From an uncultured Spirochaetaceae bacterium (lineage in GTDB: Bacteria > Spirochaetota > Spirochaetia > Sphaerochaetales > Sphaerochaetaceae): DNA of 64,000 nt. Position 1 is the stretch's first letter; the number at the start of each line of letters is the position of its first letter. Location: NCBI GenBank assembly GCA_944392985.1, contig CALXYL010000005.1, positions 44,370 to 108,369 of the forward strand, in the 5' to 3' direction. The notes under the pieces were generated by a model. The model saw only the letters and a list, made by a program, of their open reading frames with translations, did not search any database and was not told the DNA's origin. This document shows, one piece after another, positions 17,368-25,487 of this stretch. The position numbers and the translations under genes are program-made.

Positions 17368-17396
17368 TTGACTGAATAGCGCTTTCAATATATGTT
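17368..17396 (+). promoter_or_regulatory. probable promoter of rpmF-acpP-rnc
   Basis: TTGACT (17368-17373), 17 bases, TATGTT (17391-17396). It would give an untranslated leader of about 70 bases that contains the hairpin at 17431-17460. Confidence 0.45.
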
Positions 17397-17430
17397 CTTA
17401 TGGTGTCCGATATTGACGGTGGCAGGCTCT

Positions 17431-17460
17431 TCTGTTACCATCGGCGGATGGTATAACAGA
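17431..17460 (+). promoter_or_regulatory. leader hairpin just before the rpmF ribosome binding site
   Basis: TCTGTTACCATC (17431-17442), loop GGCG, GATGGTATAACAGA (17447-17460) forms a 12-bp stem with a two-base bulge. The ribosome site GGAGAGG follows two bases later, so folding could affect rpmF translation. No T run follows, so it is not a typical terminator. Confidence 0.45.
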
Positions 17461-17475
17461 ATGGAGAGGTGAGAA

Positions 17476-17661
17476 ATGGCAACGCCTAAGTATAAAACAT
17501 CCAAATCCAAGGCAGCTTCAAGGAAGGCTGCAAACATGAAGCTCTCGGCTCCGACTCTTTCGGAGTGCCAGACATGCGGCAATCTGATCCCGCCGCATCG
17601 CGTTTGCCCGAAGTGCGGGTACTATGCAGGCAAGCCTGTTGTCGTAAAAGACGAGGAGTAA
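17476..17661 (+). CDS. rpmF: 50S ribosomal protein L32
   Basis: This 61-residue protein has the basic L32 N-terminus (MATPKYKTSKSKAASRKAAN) and a four-cysteine zinc ribbon (Cys31, Cys34, Cys44, Cys47). It is followed after 4 bp by acpP, the usual bacterial neighbourhood of fatty-acid genes. GGAGAGG precedes the ATG. Confidence 0.96.
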   Translation: MATPKYKTSKSKAASRKAANMKLSAPTLSECQTCGNLIPPHRVCPKCGYYAGKPVVVKDEE

Positions 17662-17665
17662 AGAG

Positions 17666-17908
17666 ATGACAGAGAATGAAGTTTTCGAGAAAGTGAAGGC
17701 ACTTGTTGTTGAGAAGCTCAGCATCGATCCTGCAAAGATCACGATGGATGCTGATTTCCGCAAGGATCTCGGAGCTGACAGCCTCGACACATACGAGCTT
17801 GTCTATGCTATCGAGGAAGAGACAGGAATCACGATTTCCGATGACATGGCAAATGAGTTCGAGACCGTCGGAGACGCAGTCCGCTATCTTGCCAAGGAAC
17901 TGAAGTAA
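17666..17908 (+). CDS. acpP: acyl carrier protein
   Basis: This 80-residue acidic four-helix protein carries growing fatty-acyl chains on a phosphopantetheine arm attached to Ser39 in GADSLDTYELV. The usual V after DSLDT is Y here, a minor change. It lies between rpmF and rnc, a common bacterial arrangement. Confidence 0.96.
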   Translation: MTENEVFEKVKALVVEKLSIDPAKITMDADFRKDLGADSLDTYELVYAIEEETGITISDDMANEFETVGDAVRYLAKELK

Positions 17909-17909
17909 A

Positions 17910-18653
17910 TTGCTTTCATACCTTGAGAAGGCTCCCGTTCTCTCCGATGAGAGGAAAGCGGAGCTTTTTTCTTTTACAGAAGGACTTGGAATCCATTTCG
18001 ATGATTACAGGCTGCTGAACCTTGCTTTCACACATACGTCCTACGCGAATGAGTACAAGGGCTATGCGGATAGCAATGAGCGCCTGGAGTTCCTTGGGGA
18101 CAGCGTCCTTGGGATGATCACGGCTGAGTATCTTTTCTCGTCATTCACGCGCTTTCACGAGGGGGAATTCTCGAAGATCAAGGCTGTTGTGGTTTCCGAG
18201 GAAAGCCTTTCAGAGGTTGCTCTTTCCATCCATCTTGATCGCTATATCCTTGTTGGAAGGGGGGAGAGGAGCCAGCAGGGGACGATGAAGAAAGCGATAC
18301 TTGCCGACGCGCTGGAGGCTGTCATCGCTGCTCTCTATCTCGATCAGGGGCTGGAGACGGCAAAGCGCTTCGTCCTTTCGTTCATTCCTGCACAGGTGGA
18401 GAAGATGCTGGAGAACAAGCTGAGCTACAAGGACTACAAGACAGAGCTTCAGGAGTATCTCCAGAAGCGCAGGGGCAAGGTGCCGCGCTATGTTGTCGTA
18501 TCACAGTCCGGCCCTGACCATGCGCAGGTGTTCCATGTCAATGTTGAGATGGGAACGAAGAGCTTCGGTCCGGGAGAAGGACGGAGCAAGAAGGCGGCGG
18601 AGCAGGCCGCGGCTCGCATGGCGCTTATCGCTCTTGGCATTGAGAGAGGGTAA
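17910..18653 (+). CDS. rnc: ribonuclease III
   Basis: This 247-residue enzyme cleaves double-stranded RNA in rRNA and mRNA processing. The catalytic signature NERLEFLGDSVLG (Glu60, Asp64) sits in the N-terminal nuclease domain and a double-stranded RNA-binding domain occupies about 170-245 (ELQEYLQKR, GRSKKAAEQAAARMAL). The start is TTG at 17910, one base after the acpP stop, with AAGGA eleven bases upstream. The 3' end overlaps the converging cca gene by 29 bp. Confidence 0.94.
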   Translation: MLSYLEKAPVLSDERKAELFSFTEGLGIHFDDYRLLNLAFTHTSYANEYKGYADSNERLEFLGDSVLGMITAEYLFSSFTRFHEGEFSKIKAVVVSEESLSEVALSIHLDRYILVGRGERSQQGTMKKAILADALEAVIAALYLDQGLETAKRFVLSFIPAQVEKMLENKLSYKDYKTELQEYLQKRRGKVPRYVVVSQSGPDHAQVFHVNVEMGTKSFGPGEGRSKKAAEQAAARMALIALGIERG

Positions 18654-19983
18654 GCGCCCTTTTCTCGAGGTATTCGCTGCAGTTCCTTCCGGGATCCTCA
18701 ATCACCTCATCGAGCAGCCTTGCGAGGATTTCCCCCATCTTGGGCCCTGGCTTTATCCCAAGCTCGATAAGCCTCCTTCCGTCTATCCTGAGATCCTTGA
18801 GGGATAGCGCGTTCTCCTTGTCCAGTTCCTCGTTGATCCTTTCGGAGAATGCGAGCAATGCATCTGGCTGGGGTGGGTAGCCGATGGTTGCCGACATATC
18901 ACAGACACGCAGGAAGAACAGATTGTTGATATTCTCGATTCCGACGCGCGCGATAAACCGTCTGACAGCGCTGTCTGACCAGTCCGGCGTATAGCAGAAC
19001 ATATGGTTCCTGATAAGGTGCGTGACGCTTTCCCTTTCATCATTTGAAGTCTTGAGGCGACGGAAAACCGTGTCAGTCAGCTGTGCCGAAAGGGTGTCAT
19101 GCCCGTAGAATGTCCATTCCCTCCCGTTCTCGCTCCGCTTCCTCGTGCCGATCTTCCCGATGTCATGGAAGAGTGCGGCGAGCTTCACTTCCATTGGATA
19201 GCCATGGTTCACAGCGCATTCAAGAGCGAGTACCAGATGCTCGTATAGCGTCTCGCTGTGCATCCCACCCTGCTCGAAGCCGTATGTGGCATCCAGCTCG
19301 GGCAGGATCCCTGCCATGATACCGGATGCTCTCATAGCCTCAAGGCCCTTCCTGGGATGAGGGCTGGAAATGAGCTTCCATAGTTCTTCCCTGATCCTTT
19401 CGGCAGAGACCTTTGTTATCGTTTCATGAAGCTCCTTCATGGCCTCAGCTGTCCTTTCTTCGATGCTGAATCCCAGCTGGGATGCAAAGCGTGCTGCCCT
19501 CATCATCCTGAGCGCATCCTCACAGAACCGCTCATGGGGATCCCCGATTGCCCTGATCGTCCTCGATCTGAGATCCTTCATGCCTCCATTGAGGTCTATG
19601 ATCCTTCCATCAGGAAGGGAGGCTGCGAATGCGTTGATGGTGAAGTCCCTCCGGCTTAGATCCTCCTCAAGGGAGGAAACGAATCTTACGCTGTCCGGGT
19701 GGCGTGAGTCTGAATAACCGCCTTCTGTGCGGAATGTCGTGATCTCATAGTGTGATCCATGGAATACCACAGTGACTGTCCCATGCTTGATGCCGGTATC
19801 GATCGTCCTCCTGAATATGGCCTTCACCTGCTCCGGAAGCGCAGGGGTCGTGAAGTCATAGTCATTGTTCTCCTTGCCGAGAATGGCATCGCGGACAGCC
19901 CCTCCGACAAGATAGAGAGGGAAACCTGCCTTCCCAAAGACCGATGCAAGCTCCTTTATCCTTTCTGGTATCCTCATCCGCAT
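18625..19983 (-). CDS. cca: CCA tRNA nucleotidyltransferase with HD domain
   Basis: This 452-residue nucleotidyltransferase has PLYLVGGAVRDAILG and DYDFTT (metal-binding acidic pair) at the N-terminus, RRDFTINA and RMMRAARFA in the middle, and an HD phosphohydrolase segment (LAALFHDIGK). It should add or repair the tRNA 3' CCA end. A second family member at 41954-43192 looks like a poly(A) polymerase, so the two probably divide these roles. ATG 19983 has no Shine-Dalgarno but a -10 box six bases upstream; ATG 19977 is the alternative. It overlaps rnc tail to tail. Confidence 0.9.
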   Translation of the reverse strand: MRMRIPERIKELASVFGKAGFPLYLVGGAVRDAILGKENNDYDFTTPALPEQVKAIFRRTIDTGIKHGTVTVVFHGSHYEITTFRTEGGYSDSRHPDSVRFVSSLEEDLSRRDFTINAFAASLPDGRIIDLNGGMKDLRSRTIRAIGDPHERFCEDALRMMRAARFASQLGFSIEERTAEAMKELHETITKVSAERIREELWKLISSPHPRKGLEAMRASGIMAGILPELDATYGFEQGGMHSETLYEHLVLALECAVNHGYPMEVKLAALFHDIGKIGTRKRSENGREWTFYGHDTLSAQLTDTVFRRLKTSNDERESVTHLIRNHMFCYTPDWSDSAVRRFIARVGIENINNLFFLRVCDMSATIGYPPQPDALLAFSERINEELDKENALSLKDLRIDGRRLIELGIKPGPKMGEILARLLDEVIEDPGRNCSEYLEKRALTLSQCQER

Positions 19984-19989
19984 AGAGAG

Positions 19990-19995
19990 AGGATA
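19990..19995 (-). promoter_or_regulatory. -10 box six bases before the cca start (leaderless)
   Basis: On the minus strand TATCCT is followed by six bases and then ATG at 19983. There is no Shine-Dalgarno sequence. The hexamer is weaker than at the other sites of this type. Confidence 0.45.
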
Positions 19996-20057
19996 GCAGA
20001 ATCATGGAGCAATTTCATCCAGTATATTCCTGTTCCAGGGGAGGAGAATACCTCTAT

Positions 20058-20099
20058 CCGGGTTGAATGGGGAGCGTTCTTTTAGGTATAGTAACCCGG
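20058..20099 (+). promoter_or_regulatory. ileS promoter bracketed by an inverted repeat
   Basis: TTGAAT (20063-20068), 18 bases, TATAGT (20087-20092), then AGGAG before ATG 20113. CCGGGTT (20058-20064) and AACCCGG (20093-20099) form an inverted repeat around the promoter. No T-box leader is present; the leader is only about 14 bases long. Confidence 0.55.
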
Positions 20100-20112
20100 T
20101 AGGAGAATAGAG

Positions 20113-23100
20113 ATGTTCAGACCTGTAAGCAACAAAGTCGATTTCCCTAAGATGGAAGAAGATATCCTGGCATTCTGGGATGAGAGGGACATCTGCCGCA
20201 AATCCATTGAGCAGCGCCCCGCTGATAACGAATATGTTTTCTATGACGGACCTCCCTTCGCAACGGGACTTCCGCATTTCGGCCATTTCGTGCCTGGAAC
20301 GATCAAGGATGCCGTACCGCGCTATCAGGCGATGAAGGGCAAGAGGGTCATCAGACGCTTCGGATGGGATTGCCATGGCCTTCCAGTTGAGGCTGAGGTC
20401 GAGAAGACTCTTGGTATCAAAGGATACTTCAGCGTAATGAATTATGGAGTCGCGGCTTTCAATGATGAGTGCCGTTCAATCGTTCTCCGCTATACCAATG
20501 AATGGAAGGCAACCATACGGAGAATGGGACGCTGGGTTGATTTCGAGCATGGCTACCGCACGATGGACAAGGACTACATGGAGTCTGTGTGGTGGGTGTT
20601 CAAGACGCTCTACGATAAGGGATTGATCTATGAGGGATACAACATCCTTCCATATTCACCGCAGCTTGCTTCTCCTCTCTCGAATATGGAGGTCAGCCTT
20701 GGCGGTTACAAGGATGTCGTGGATCCTGCAGTCACTATCCGCTTCAAGGCGGACGGTGAGGAGAACACATACTTCCTCGCGTGGACAACGACGCCATGGA
20801 CACTGCCGTCGAACCTCGCGCTTGCCGTTGGCCCTGATATCGACTATGTAAAGGTCAGGGACACGGAGTCCGGCGACTGCTATTACCTTGCTGAGAAGCT
20901 CCTTGGCAAATACTACAAGGATGGAAAGGGCTATGAGATCGTATCCCGCATGAAGGGAAGCGACCTGAAAGGCAGGACCTATGAGCCGCTCTTCCCGTAC
21001 TTTGCAGATCTGAAGAAGCAGGGAGCCTTCATCGTCGTCTGCGGCGATTACGTCACCACTGAGGATGGCTGCGGTATCGTCCATACAGCTCCGGGCTTCG
21101 GTGAGGATGACTACAATGTGCTCAAAGGCACCGGGATCCCCGTTGTCTGCCCGATTGACGCGGAGTGCCGCTTCACAGAGGAGGTTCCTGATTTCCAGGG
21201 ACTCTTCGTAAAGGATGCGGACAAGGGCGTGATCGCATGGCTCAAGGAGCATGGCAAGCTCGTCAAGAAGGAGAACTATCTCCATTCATATCCGTTCTGC
21301 TATCGTACGCACATGCCTCTGATCTACCGCGCGATGAGCTGCTGGTTCGTCGATATCCAGAAGATCAAGAAGACGATGCTCGAGTGCAATGACCAGATCA
21401 GGTGGGTTCCGGATCATATCAAGTACGGACGCTTCGGGAAGTGGCTTGAAGGAGCCCGTGACTGGGCTATCAGCCGCAACAGGTTCTGGGGCAATCCGAT
21501 CCCTGTCTGGAAATGCGATGGATCGGACCATGTCGAAGTGATCGGCTCTGTGGAGGAGCTTGAGAGGAAGTGCGGGAAGAAGGTCGAGGATCTGCATAAG
21601 CAGTATGTCGATGAGCTTACATGGCCTTCTCCTGATGGCAAGGGCATGATGAGGAGGATTCCCGATGTCCTCGACTGCTGGTTTGAATCCGGTTCGATGC
21701 CATATGCACAGGAGCATTATCCGTTTGAGAACAAGGAACGCTTCAAGGATATCTTCCCCGCTGATTTCATCAACGAGGGACTTGATCAGACGAGGGGCTG
21801 GTTCTATTCCCTTACGATCCTTGCAGCAGCGCTCTTCGGAAAGCCGGCTTTCTACAACTGCATCGTCTCCGGAATCGTCCTTGCAGCCGATGGAAGGAAG
21901 ATGAGCAAGAGCGAGCGCAACTTCACCGATCCGATGGAGATCATCAACAAGTATGGCGCTGACGCGCTTCGCTTTGCGCTGATTGACTCGACGCTTGTTA
22001 AGGCTGATGACCTGAAGTTCTCGGATGAGATCGTGAAGGATGTCCTGAAGAGCCTGATGATTCCTCTCTGGAATGCCTATTCCTTCTTCGTGACCTACGC
22101 GAATATCGATGGCTATGAGCCTTCGTCGACACCGTTCGGAGAGCTTTCCAATCCACTTGACAGATGGATTATCTCCGATCTCAACAGGCTTGTCGGGACT
22201 GTTACGGAAGCGATGGACAGCTATGATGTCCAGGGAGCATGCTCGGCGCTCACCGCATTCATCGATGATCTCAACAACTGGTACATCAGGCGCTCAAGGA
22301 GACGCTTCTGGAAGTCTGAGAATGATGGTGACAAGAAGGCAGCATATGACACGCTCTATCGTGTGCTCATGACATTCGTAAAGACTGCCGCGCCATTCGT
22401 TCCGTTCATCACTGATTCGATCTATCTCAATCTCCGCACCTCCGATATGCCGGAATCCGTGCACTTGTGCGACTATCCCGTCTCTGACAGCAGCGAGAGG
22501 GATGAGAAGCTGGAGAAGGAGATGAGCCTGACCATGAAGGCGATAGCCATGGGCCGTGCGCTCCGCTCATCGTCTAACATCAAGATCAGGCAGCCACTTT
22601 CGGAATTCCTCATCGTTGACAGGAGCGAGGAGGATCGGAGCATCCTCAGCGCTAATGAATCGATCATCGGAGAGGAGCTGAACGTGAAGAAGGTCACGAT
22701 CGGCAGCGATGAGTCATCCATCGTCTCATACTCGTCCAAGGCGAATTTCAAGGTGCTTGGTTCCAGGCTCGGCAAGAGCATGAAGGAAGTCGCTGCAATG
22801 ATCCAGTCGCTTTCGTCGGAGGATATCGCATTGATACTCGATGGGAAAGCTAGGCACATCGTCTACAGCGCGGGAGAGATCGATATCTCAGAAGGCGATC
22901 TCGTCGTCCAGCGTTCAGAGAAGGAGAATGTGAAGGTCCTCAATGAAGGTTCCATCACAGTCGGCTACGACACAGCCATAACCGAGGAGCTTCTGCTTGA
23001 AGGCATAGCAAGGGATCTCATCCGCTTTGTCCAGACCGACAGGAAGGAGCAGGATTTCGAGGTTGCAGACCATATCTCCCTCACTGTCTGGGGAGGTGAG

Positions 23101-23241
23101 ACATTCCGCAAGGCTGTCGAGGCATTCTCCTCATACATCAAGGAGGAGACCCTCGCTGACACCCTTTGCATTGCTGAGAATGATGGACGCGTTGCATCCA
23201 TTGCGGATGAGGACGTGGCTGTGAAGGTCGTCAAGGCGTGA
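20113..23241 (+). CDS. ileS: isoleucyl-tRNA synthetase (eukaryote-like form)
   Basis: This 1042-residue class I synthetase has HFGH at 55-58, an inserted editing domain (WTTTPWTLPSNLALAVG, HTAPGFGEDDY), and KMSKSERN from about residue 596. The anticodon-binding region includes NNWYIRRSRRRFW. The N-terminus with PPFATGLPHFGH and the WFESGSMPYAQ segment match the eukaryote-like IleS group, which in other bacteria is tolerant of mupirocin; tolerance here is inference only. It leads a unit with a lipoprotein, an FmdB-like gene and trpS. Confidence 0.97.
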   Translation: MFRPVSNKVDFPKMEEDILAFWDERDICRKSIEQRPADNEYVFYDGPPFATGLPHFGHFVPGTIKDAVPRYQAMKGKRVIRRFGWDCHGLPVEAEVEKTLGIKGYFSVMNYGVAAFNDECRSIVLRYTNEWKATIRRMGRWVDFEHGYRTMDKDYMESVWWVFKTLYDKGLIYEGYNILPYSPQLASPLSNMEVSLGGYKDVVDPAVTIRFKADGEENTYFLAWTTTPWTLPSNLALAVGPDIDYVKVRDTESGDCYYLAEKLLGKYYKDGKGYEIVSRMKGSDLKGRTYEPLFPYFADLKKQGAFIVVCGDYVTTEDGCGIVHTAPGFGEDDYNVLKGTGIPVVCPIDAECRFTEEVPDFQGLFVKDADKGVIAWLKEHGKLVKKENYLHSYPFCYRTHMPLIYRAMSCWFVDIQKIKKTMLECNDQIRWVPDHIKYGRFGKWLEGARDWAISRNRFWGNPIPVWKCDGSDHVEVIGSVEELERKCGKKVEDLHKQYVDELTWPSPDGKGMMRRIPDVLDCWFESGSMPYAQEHYPFENKERFKDIFPADFINEGLDQTRGWFYSLTILAAALFGKPAFYNCIVSGIVLAADGRKMSKSERNFTDPMEIINKYGADALRFALIDSTLVKADDLKFSDEIVKDVLKSLMIPLWNAYSFFVTYANIDGYEPSSTPFGELSNPLDRWIISDLNRLVGTVTEAMDSYDVQGACSALTAFIDDLNNWYIRRSRRRFWKSENDGDKKAAYDTLYRVLMTFVKTAAPFVPFITDSIYLNLRTSDMPESVHLCDYPVSDSSERDEKLEKEMSLTMKAIAMGRALRSSSNIKIRQPLSEFLIVDRSEEDRSILSANESIIGEELNVKKVTIGSDESSIVSYSSKANFKVLGSRLGKSMKEVAAMIQSLSSEDIALILDGKARHIVYSAGEIDISEGDLVVQRSEKENVKVLNEGSITVGYDTAITEELLLEGIARDLIRFVQTDRKEQDFEVADHISLTVWGGETFRKAVEAFSSYIKEETLADTLCIAENDGRVASIADEDVAVKVVKA

Positions 23242-24119
23242 GGAAAGCCCTTTCGGTCATCGCGCTTTCCATTTTGTTCCTCGCATCCTGTGTGTACACG
23301 GGACGCGGGGATACAAGTGTCATCAGGCGCCTTGGAAAACCTGGGGATTTCGTAATCACTGTTGATGTTGCCGCTCTCCGCTCAAGCGATGCCGCGCCTC
23401 TCATCCCTGATTGGATGGGGGAGGTAGCGGAACGGACTGACAGGATTTCCGTTTCGCTGTCGCCAGACGGGGATGGATATCCTCTTCCGCTTGGCTTCTG
23501 GAGTATCACTGGCCTTGCCCACGGCAGGCTTTCCTCTACGGAGGTCGGGACTTTCCTCATATGGGATCCTGCCTTTGTAAGGAAGCAGGATTCCGATCCG
23601 AGGTATTACACGAGCCGTTCCTACTCGCTTGATGCGGGTGTCCCAAGGGATGGCATCGTGCTTTTCACCTCTTCTTCCACCTACCGTGCGGCTTACAATG
23701 ATATCTTCGTTACAGGCGATGATTTCATCCCCGCGGATTGTTTTTATGCGATGGAGGGAGCGCTTGCTGCGCTTTATGTCGAGGAGCCAGAGACACTTTT
23801 CCCTGTGGGATTCGACGTGCCTGCAGAGCTGGTCAGAAAGGTCGGCAGAGTGCTTCTTCTCCTTTCGGATGCCCATGGTGCGTTCCGTCTTGATGGCGAG
23901 ATCCTCATGGACAGCGAGGACAGCGCGAGGACGCTCTGCACGCTCCTTCGGAACATGCTTGTGCAGAGCATCAGACGCAGTGGTGAACGCCTTGACGTAA
24001 GGGCGATTTCAGGTATCTTCACATATGAGGGAAAGACGCTGAGGATTTCGGGCTGCACGCTTGGATATGATGCTGTGGGCTCTTTGCTCACGAAGGAGAA
24101 TATGAATGCCGCTTTATGA
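23238..24119 (+). CDS. lipoprotein of unknown function
   Basis: This 293-residue protein has a type II signal peptide with lipobox LASC (Cys18). The remainder is soluble beta-rich sequence with no motif I recognise. The GTG start overlaps the ileS stop (GTGA), so translation is probably coupled to ileS. The 3' end overlaps the FmdB-like gene by 14 bp. Confidence 0.8.
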   Translation: MRKALSVIALSILFLASCVYTGRGDTSVIRRLGKPGDFVITVDVAALRSSDAAPLIPDWMGEVAERTDRISVSLSPDGDGYPLPLGFWSITGLAHGRLSSTEVGTFLIWDPAFVRKQDSDPRYYTSRSYSLDAGVPRDGIVLFTSSSTYRAAYNDIFVTGDDFIPADCFYAMEGALAALYVEEPETLFPVGFDVPAELVRKVGRVLLLLSDAHGAFRLDGEILMDSEDSARTLCTLLRNMLVQSIRRSGERLDVRAISGIFTYEGKTLRISGCTLGYDAVGSLLTKENMNAAL

Positions 24120-24321
24120 ATATAGATGCCCCAAGTGCGGGAAGGATTATGAAGTCATCAAGGGCTTCTCGGATGATGCAGACCATGATGTCTGCCCTGA
24201 TTGCCATTGCGATGCAGAAAGGGTCTTTTCCGAGGCTCCGGCTGTTGTCTATCATGGAACAGGATACTACTGCACCGATCATAAGTGCGATTCAGGATGC
24301 AGAGGCTGCAATAAGGACTGA
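24106..24321 (+). CDS. FmdB-family zinc ribbon protein
   Basis: This 71-residue protein begins MPLYEYRCPKCGKDYE and continues with a second CPDC pair, the FmdB-type regulatory zinc ribbon. A cysteine-rich tail (CDSGCRGC) follows. The family is widespread and of unclear function. It lies between the lipoprotein gene (14 bp overlap) and trpS. Confidence 0.88.
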   Translation: MPLYEYRCPKCGKDYEVIKGFSDDADHDVCPDCHCDAERVFSEAPAVVYHGTGYYCTDHKCDSGCRGCNKD

Positions 24322-24329
24322 GGTTTGAA

Positions 24330-25316
24330 ATGAAGAAGAGGATACTCACAGGAGACAGGACAACCGGCAAGCTCCATCTTGGGCATTACGCCGGATCGCT
24401 TCTTTCGCGCGTGGAGCTGCAGGATGACTATGAGGAGTTCATCCTCCTTGCCGACGTGCAGGCGCTTACAACGCATTTCAGCAATCCGGAGCTGATCAAC
24501 AGCTCCATCTATGATGTGGCGATGGACAACCTCTCTGTCGGACTGGATCCGGAGAAGGTAACCTTCATACAGCAGTCGATGATCCCGGCAATCGCTGAGC
24601 TGACGATCTTCTATTCCATGATCGTGACTGTCAACCAGCTGGGACATAATCCCACGATCAAGACGGAGGCGAAGAACTACGGCTACAAGGAGCTGACATA
24701 TGGCTTCCTTGGCTATCCTGTCTCCCAGACTGCTGATATCACATTCTGCAACGCTGATCTCGTTCCAGTGGGAGAGGATCAGATCCCTCACATCGAGCTT
24801 GCACGCAAGATCGTCAGGAAGTTCAATGATCTCTATGGCACGTCTATCACGGAGCCGGAATACAGGCTCTCCTCCGTCTCAAGGCTCCCCGGTCTTGATG
24901 GCAACGCGAAGATGGGCAAGAGCCTTGGAAATGCCGTCTACCTCTCTGATAGCGAGGAGACGATGAACGAGAAGATCAGGAACGCCGTGACCGATACGAA
25001 CAGGATATCTGTGAAGATTCCCGGCAATCCCGATGTCTGCACCGTCTACACCTACCATAAGGCATTCAACAAGGAAGAATCGGGGAATGTGTGCTCAATG
25101 TGCCGGAACGCGGAAATCGGGTGCGTTGCCTGCAAGAAGCTCCTGATGAAGAGGATGAATGAGATGCTTTCCCCAGTGAGGGCGAGACGCCATTACTACG
25201 AGGAGCACATCGACGAGGTGAGGGACATCATCCACTCCGGAACGGACAAGGCAAACAGGATCGGCAACGAGAACCTGAAGGCCATCAAGGAGAAGATGCA
25301 CATCGTCCTTTCCTGA
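24330..25316 (+). CDS. trpS: tryptophanyl-tRNA synthetase
   Basis: This 328-residue class I synthetase charges tRNA-Trp. It has GDRTTGKLHLGHYAG with HLGH at 16-19, a tryptophan-side pocket around QTADITFC, and KMGKS at about 193-197 as KMSKS loop. It is the last gene of the ileS unit, closed by a clear terminator. Confidence 0.96.
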   Translation: MKKRILTGDRTTGKLHLGHYAGSLLSRVELQDDYEEFILLADVQALTTHFSNPELINSSIYDVAMDNLSVGLDPEKVTFIQQSMIPAIAELTIFYSMIVTVNQLGHNPTIKTEAKNYGYKELTYGFLGYPVSQTADITFCNADLVPVGEDQIPHIELARKIVRKFNDLYGTSITEPEYRLSSVSRLPGLDGNAKMGKSLGNAVYLSDSEETMNEKIRNAVTDTNRISVKIPGNPDVCTVYTYHKAFNKEESGNVCSMCRNAEIGCVACKKLLMKRMNEMLSPVRARRHYYEEHIDEVRDIIHSGTDKANRIGNENLKAIKEKMHIVLS

Positions 25317-25340
25317 GAACAGGGCAAAATTATGGTTGAA

Positions 25341-25366
25341 GAGGAGGCAGTGATGCCTCCTTTTCT
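25341..25366 (+). terminator. intrinsic terminator after trpS
   Basis: AGGAGGCA (25342-25349), loop GTGA, TGCCTCCT (25354-25361) followed by TTTTCTC. It is a textbook stem with a short T run and ends the ileS-trpS unit. Confidence 0.85.
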
Positions 25367-25487
25367 CGTACTGTCCATTAAATCGATTTCACCTCTCAGA
25401 AATCCTGACGAGTTGCGTTTCTGCCTGCTTTTTCCTGTTTTCATCTCCGGTAACGTCCTATAGACTGCGGGCGAAAAGGAGAATGAT

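Noticed and set aside
20041..20112. T-box riboswitch before ileS
   Set aside because: The promoter lies only about 20 bases before the ATG, leaving no room, and no T-box sequence is seen.
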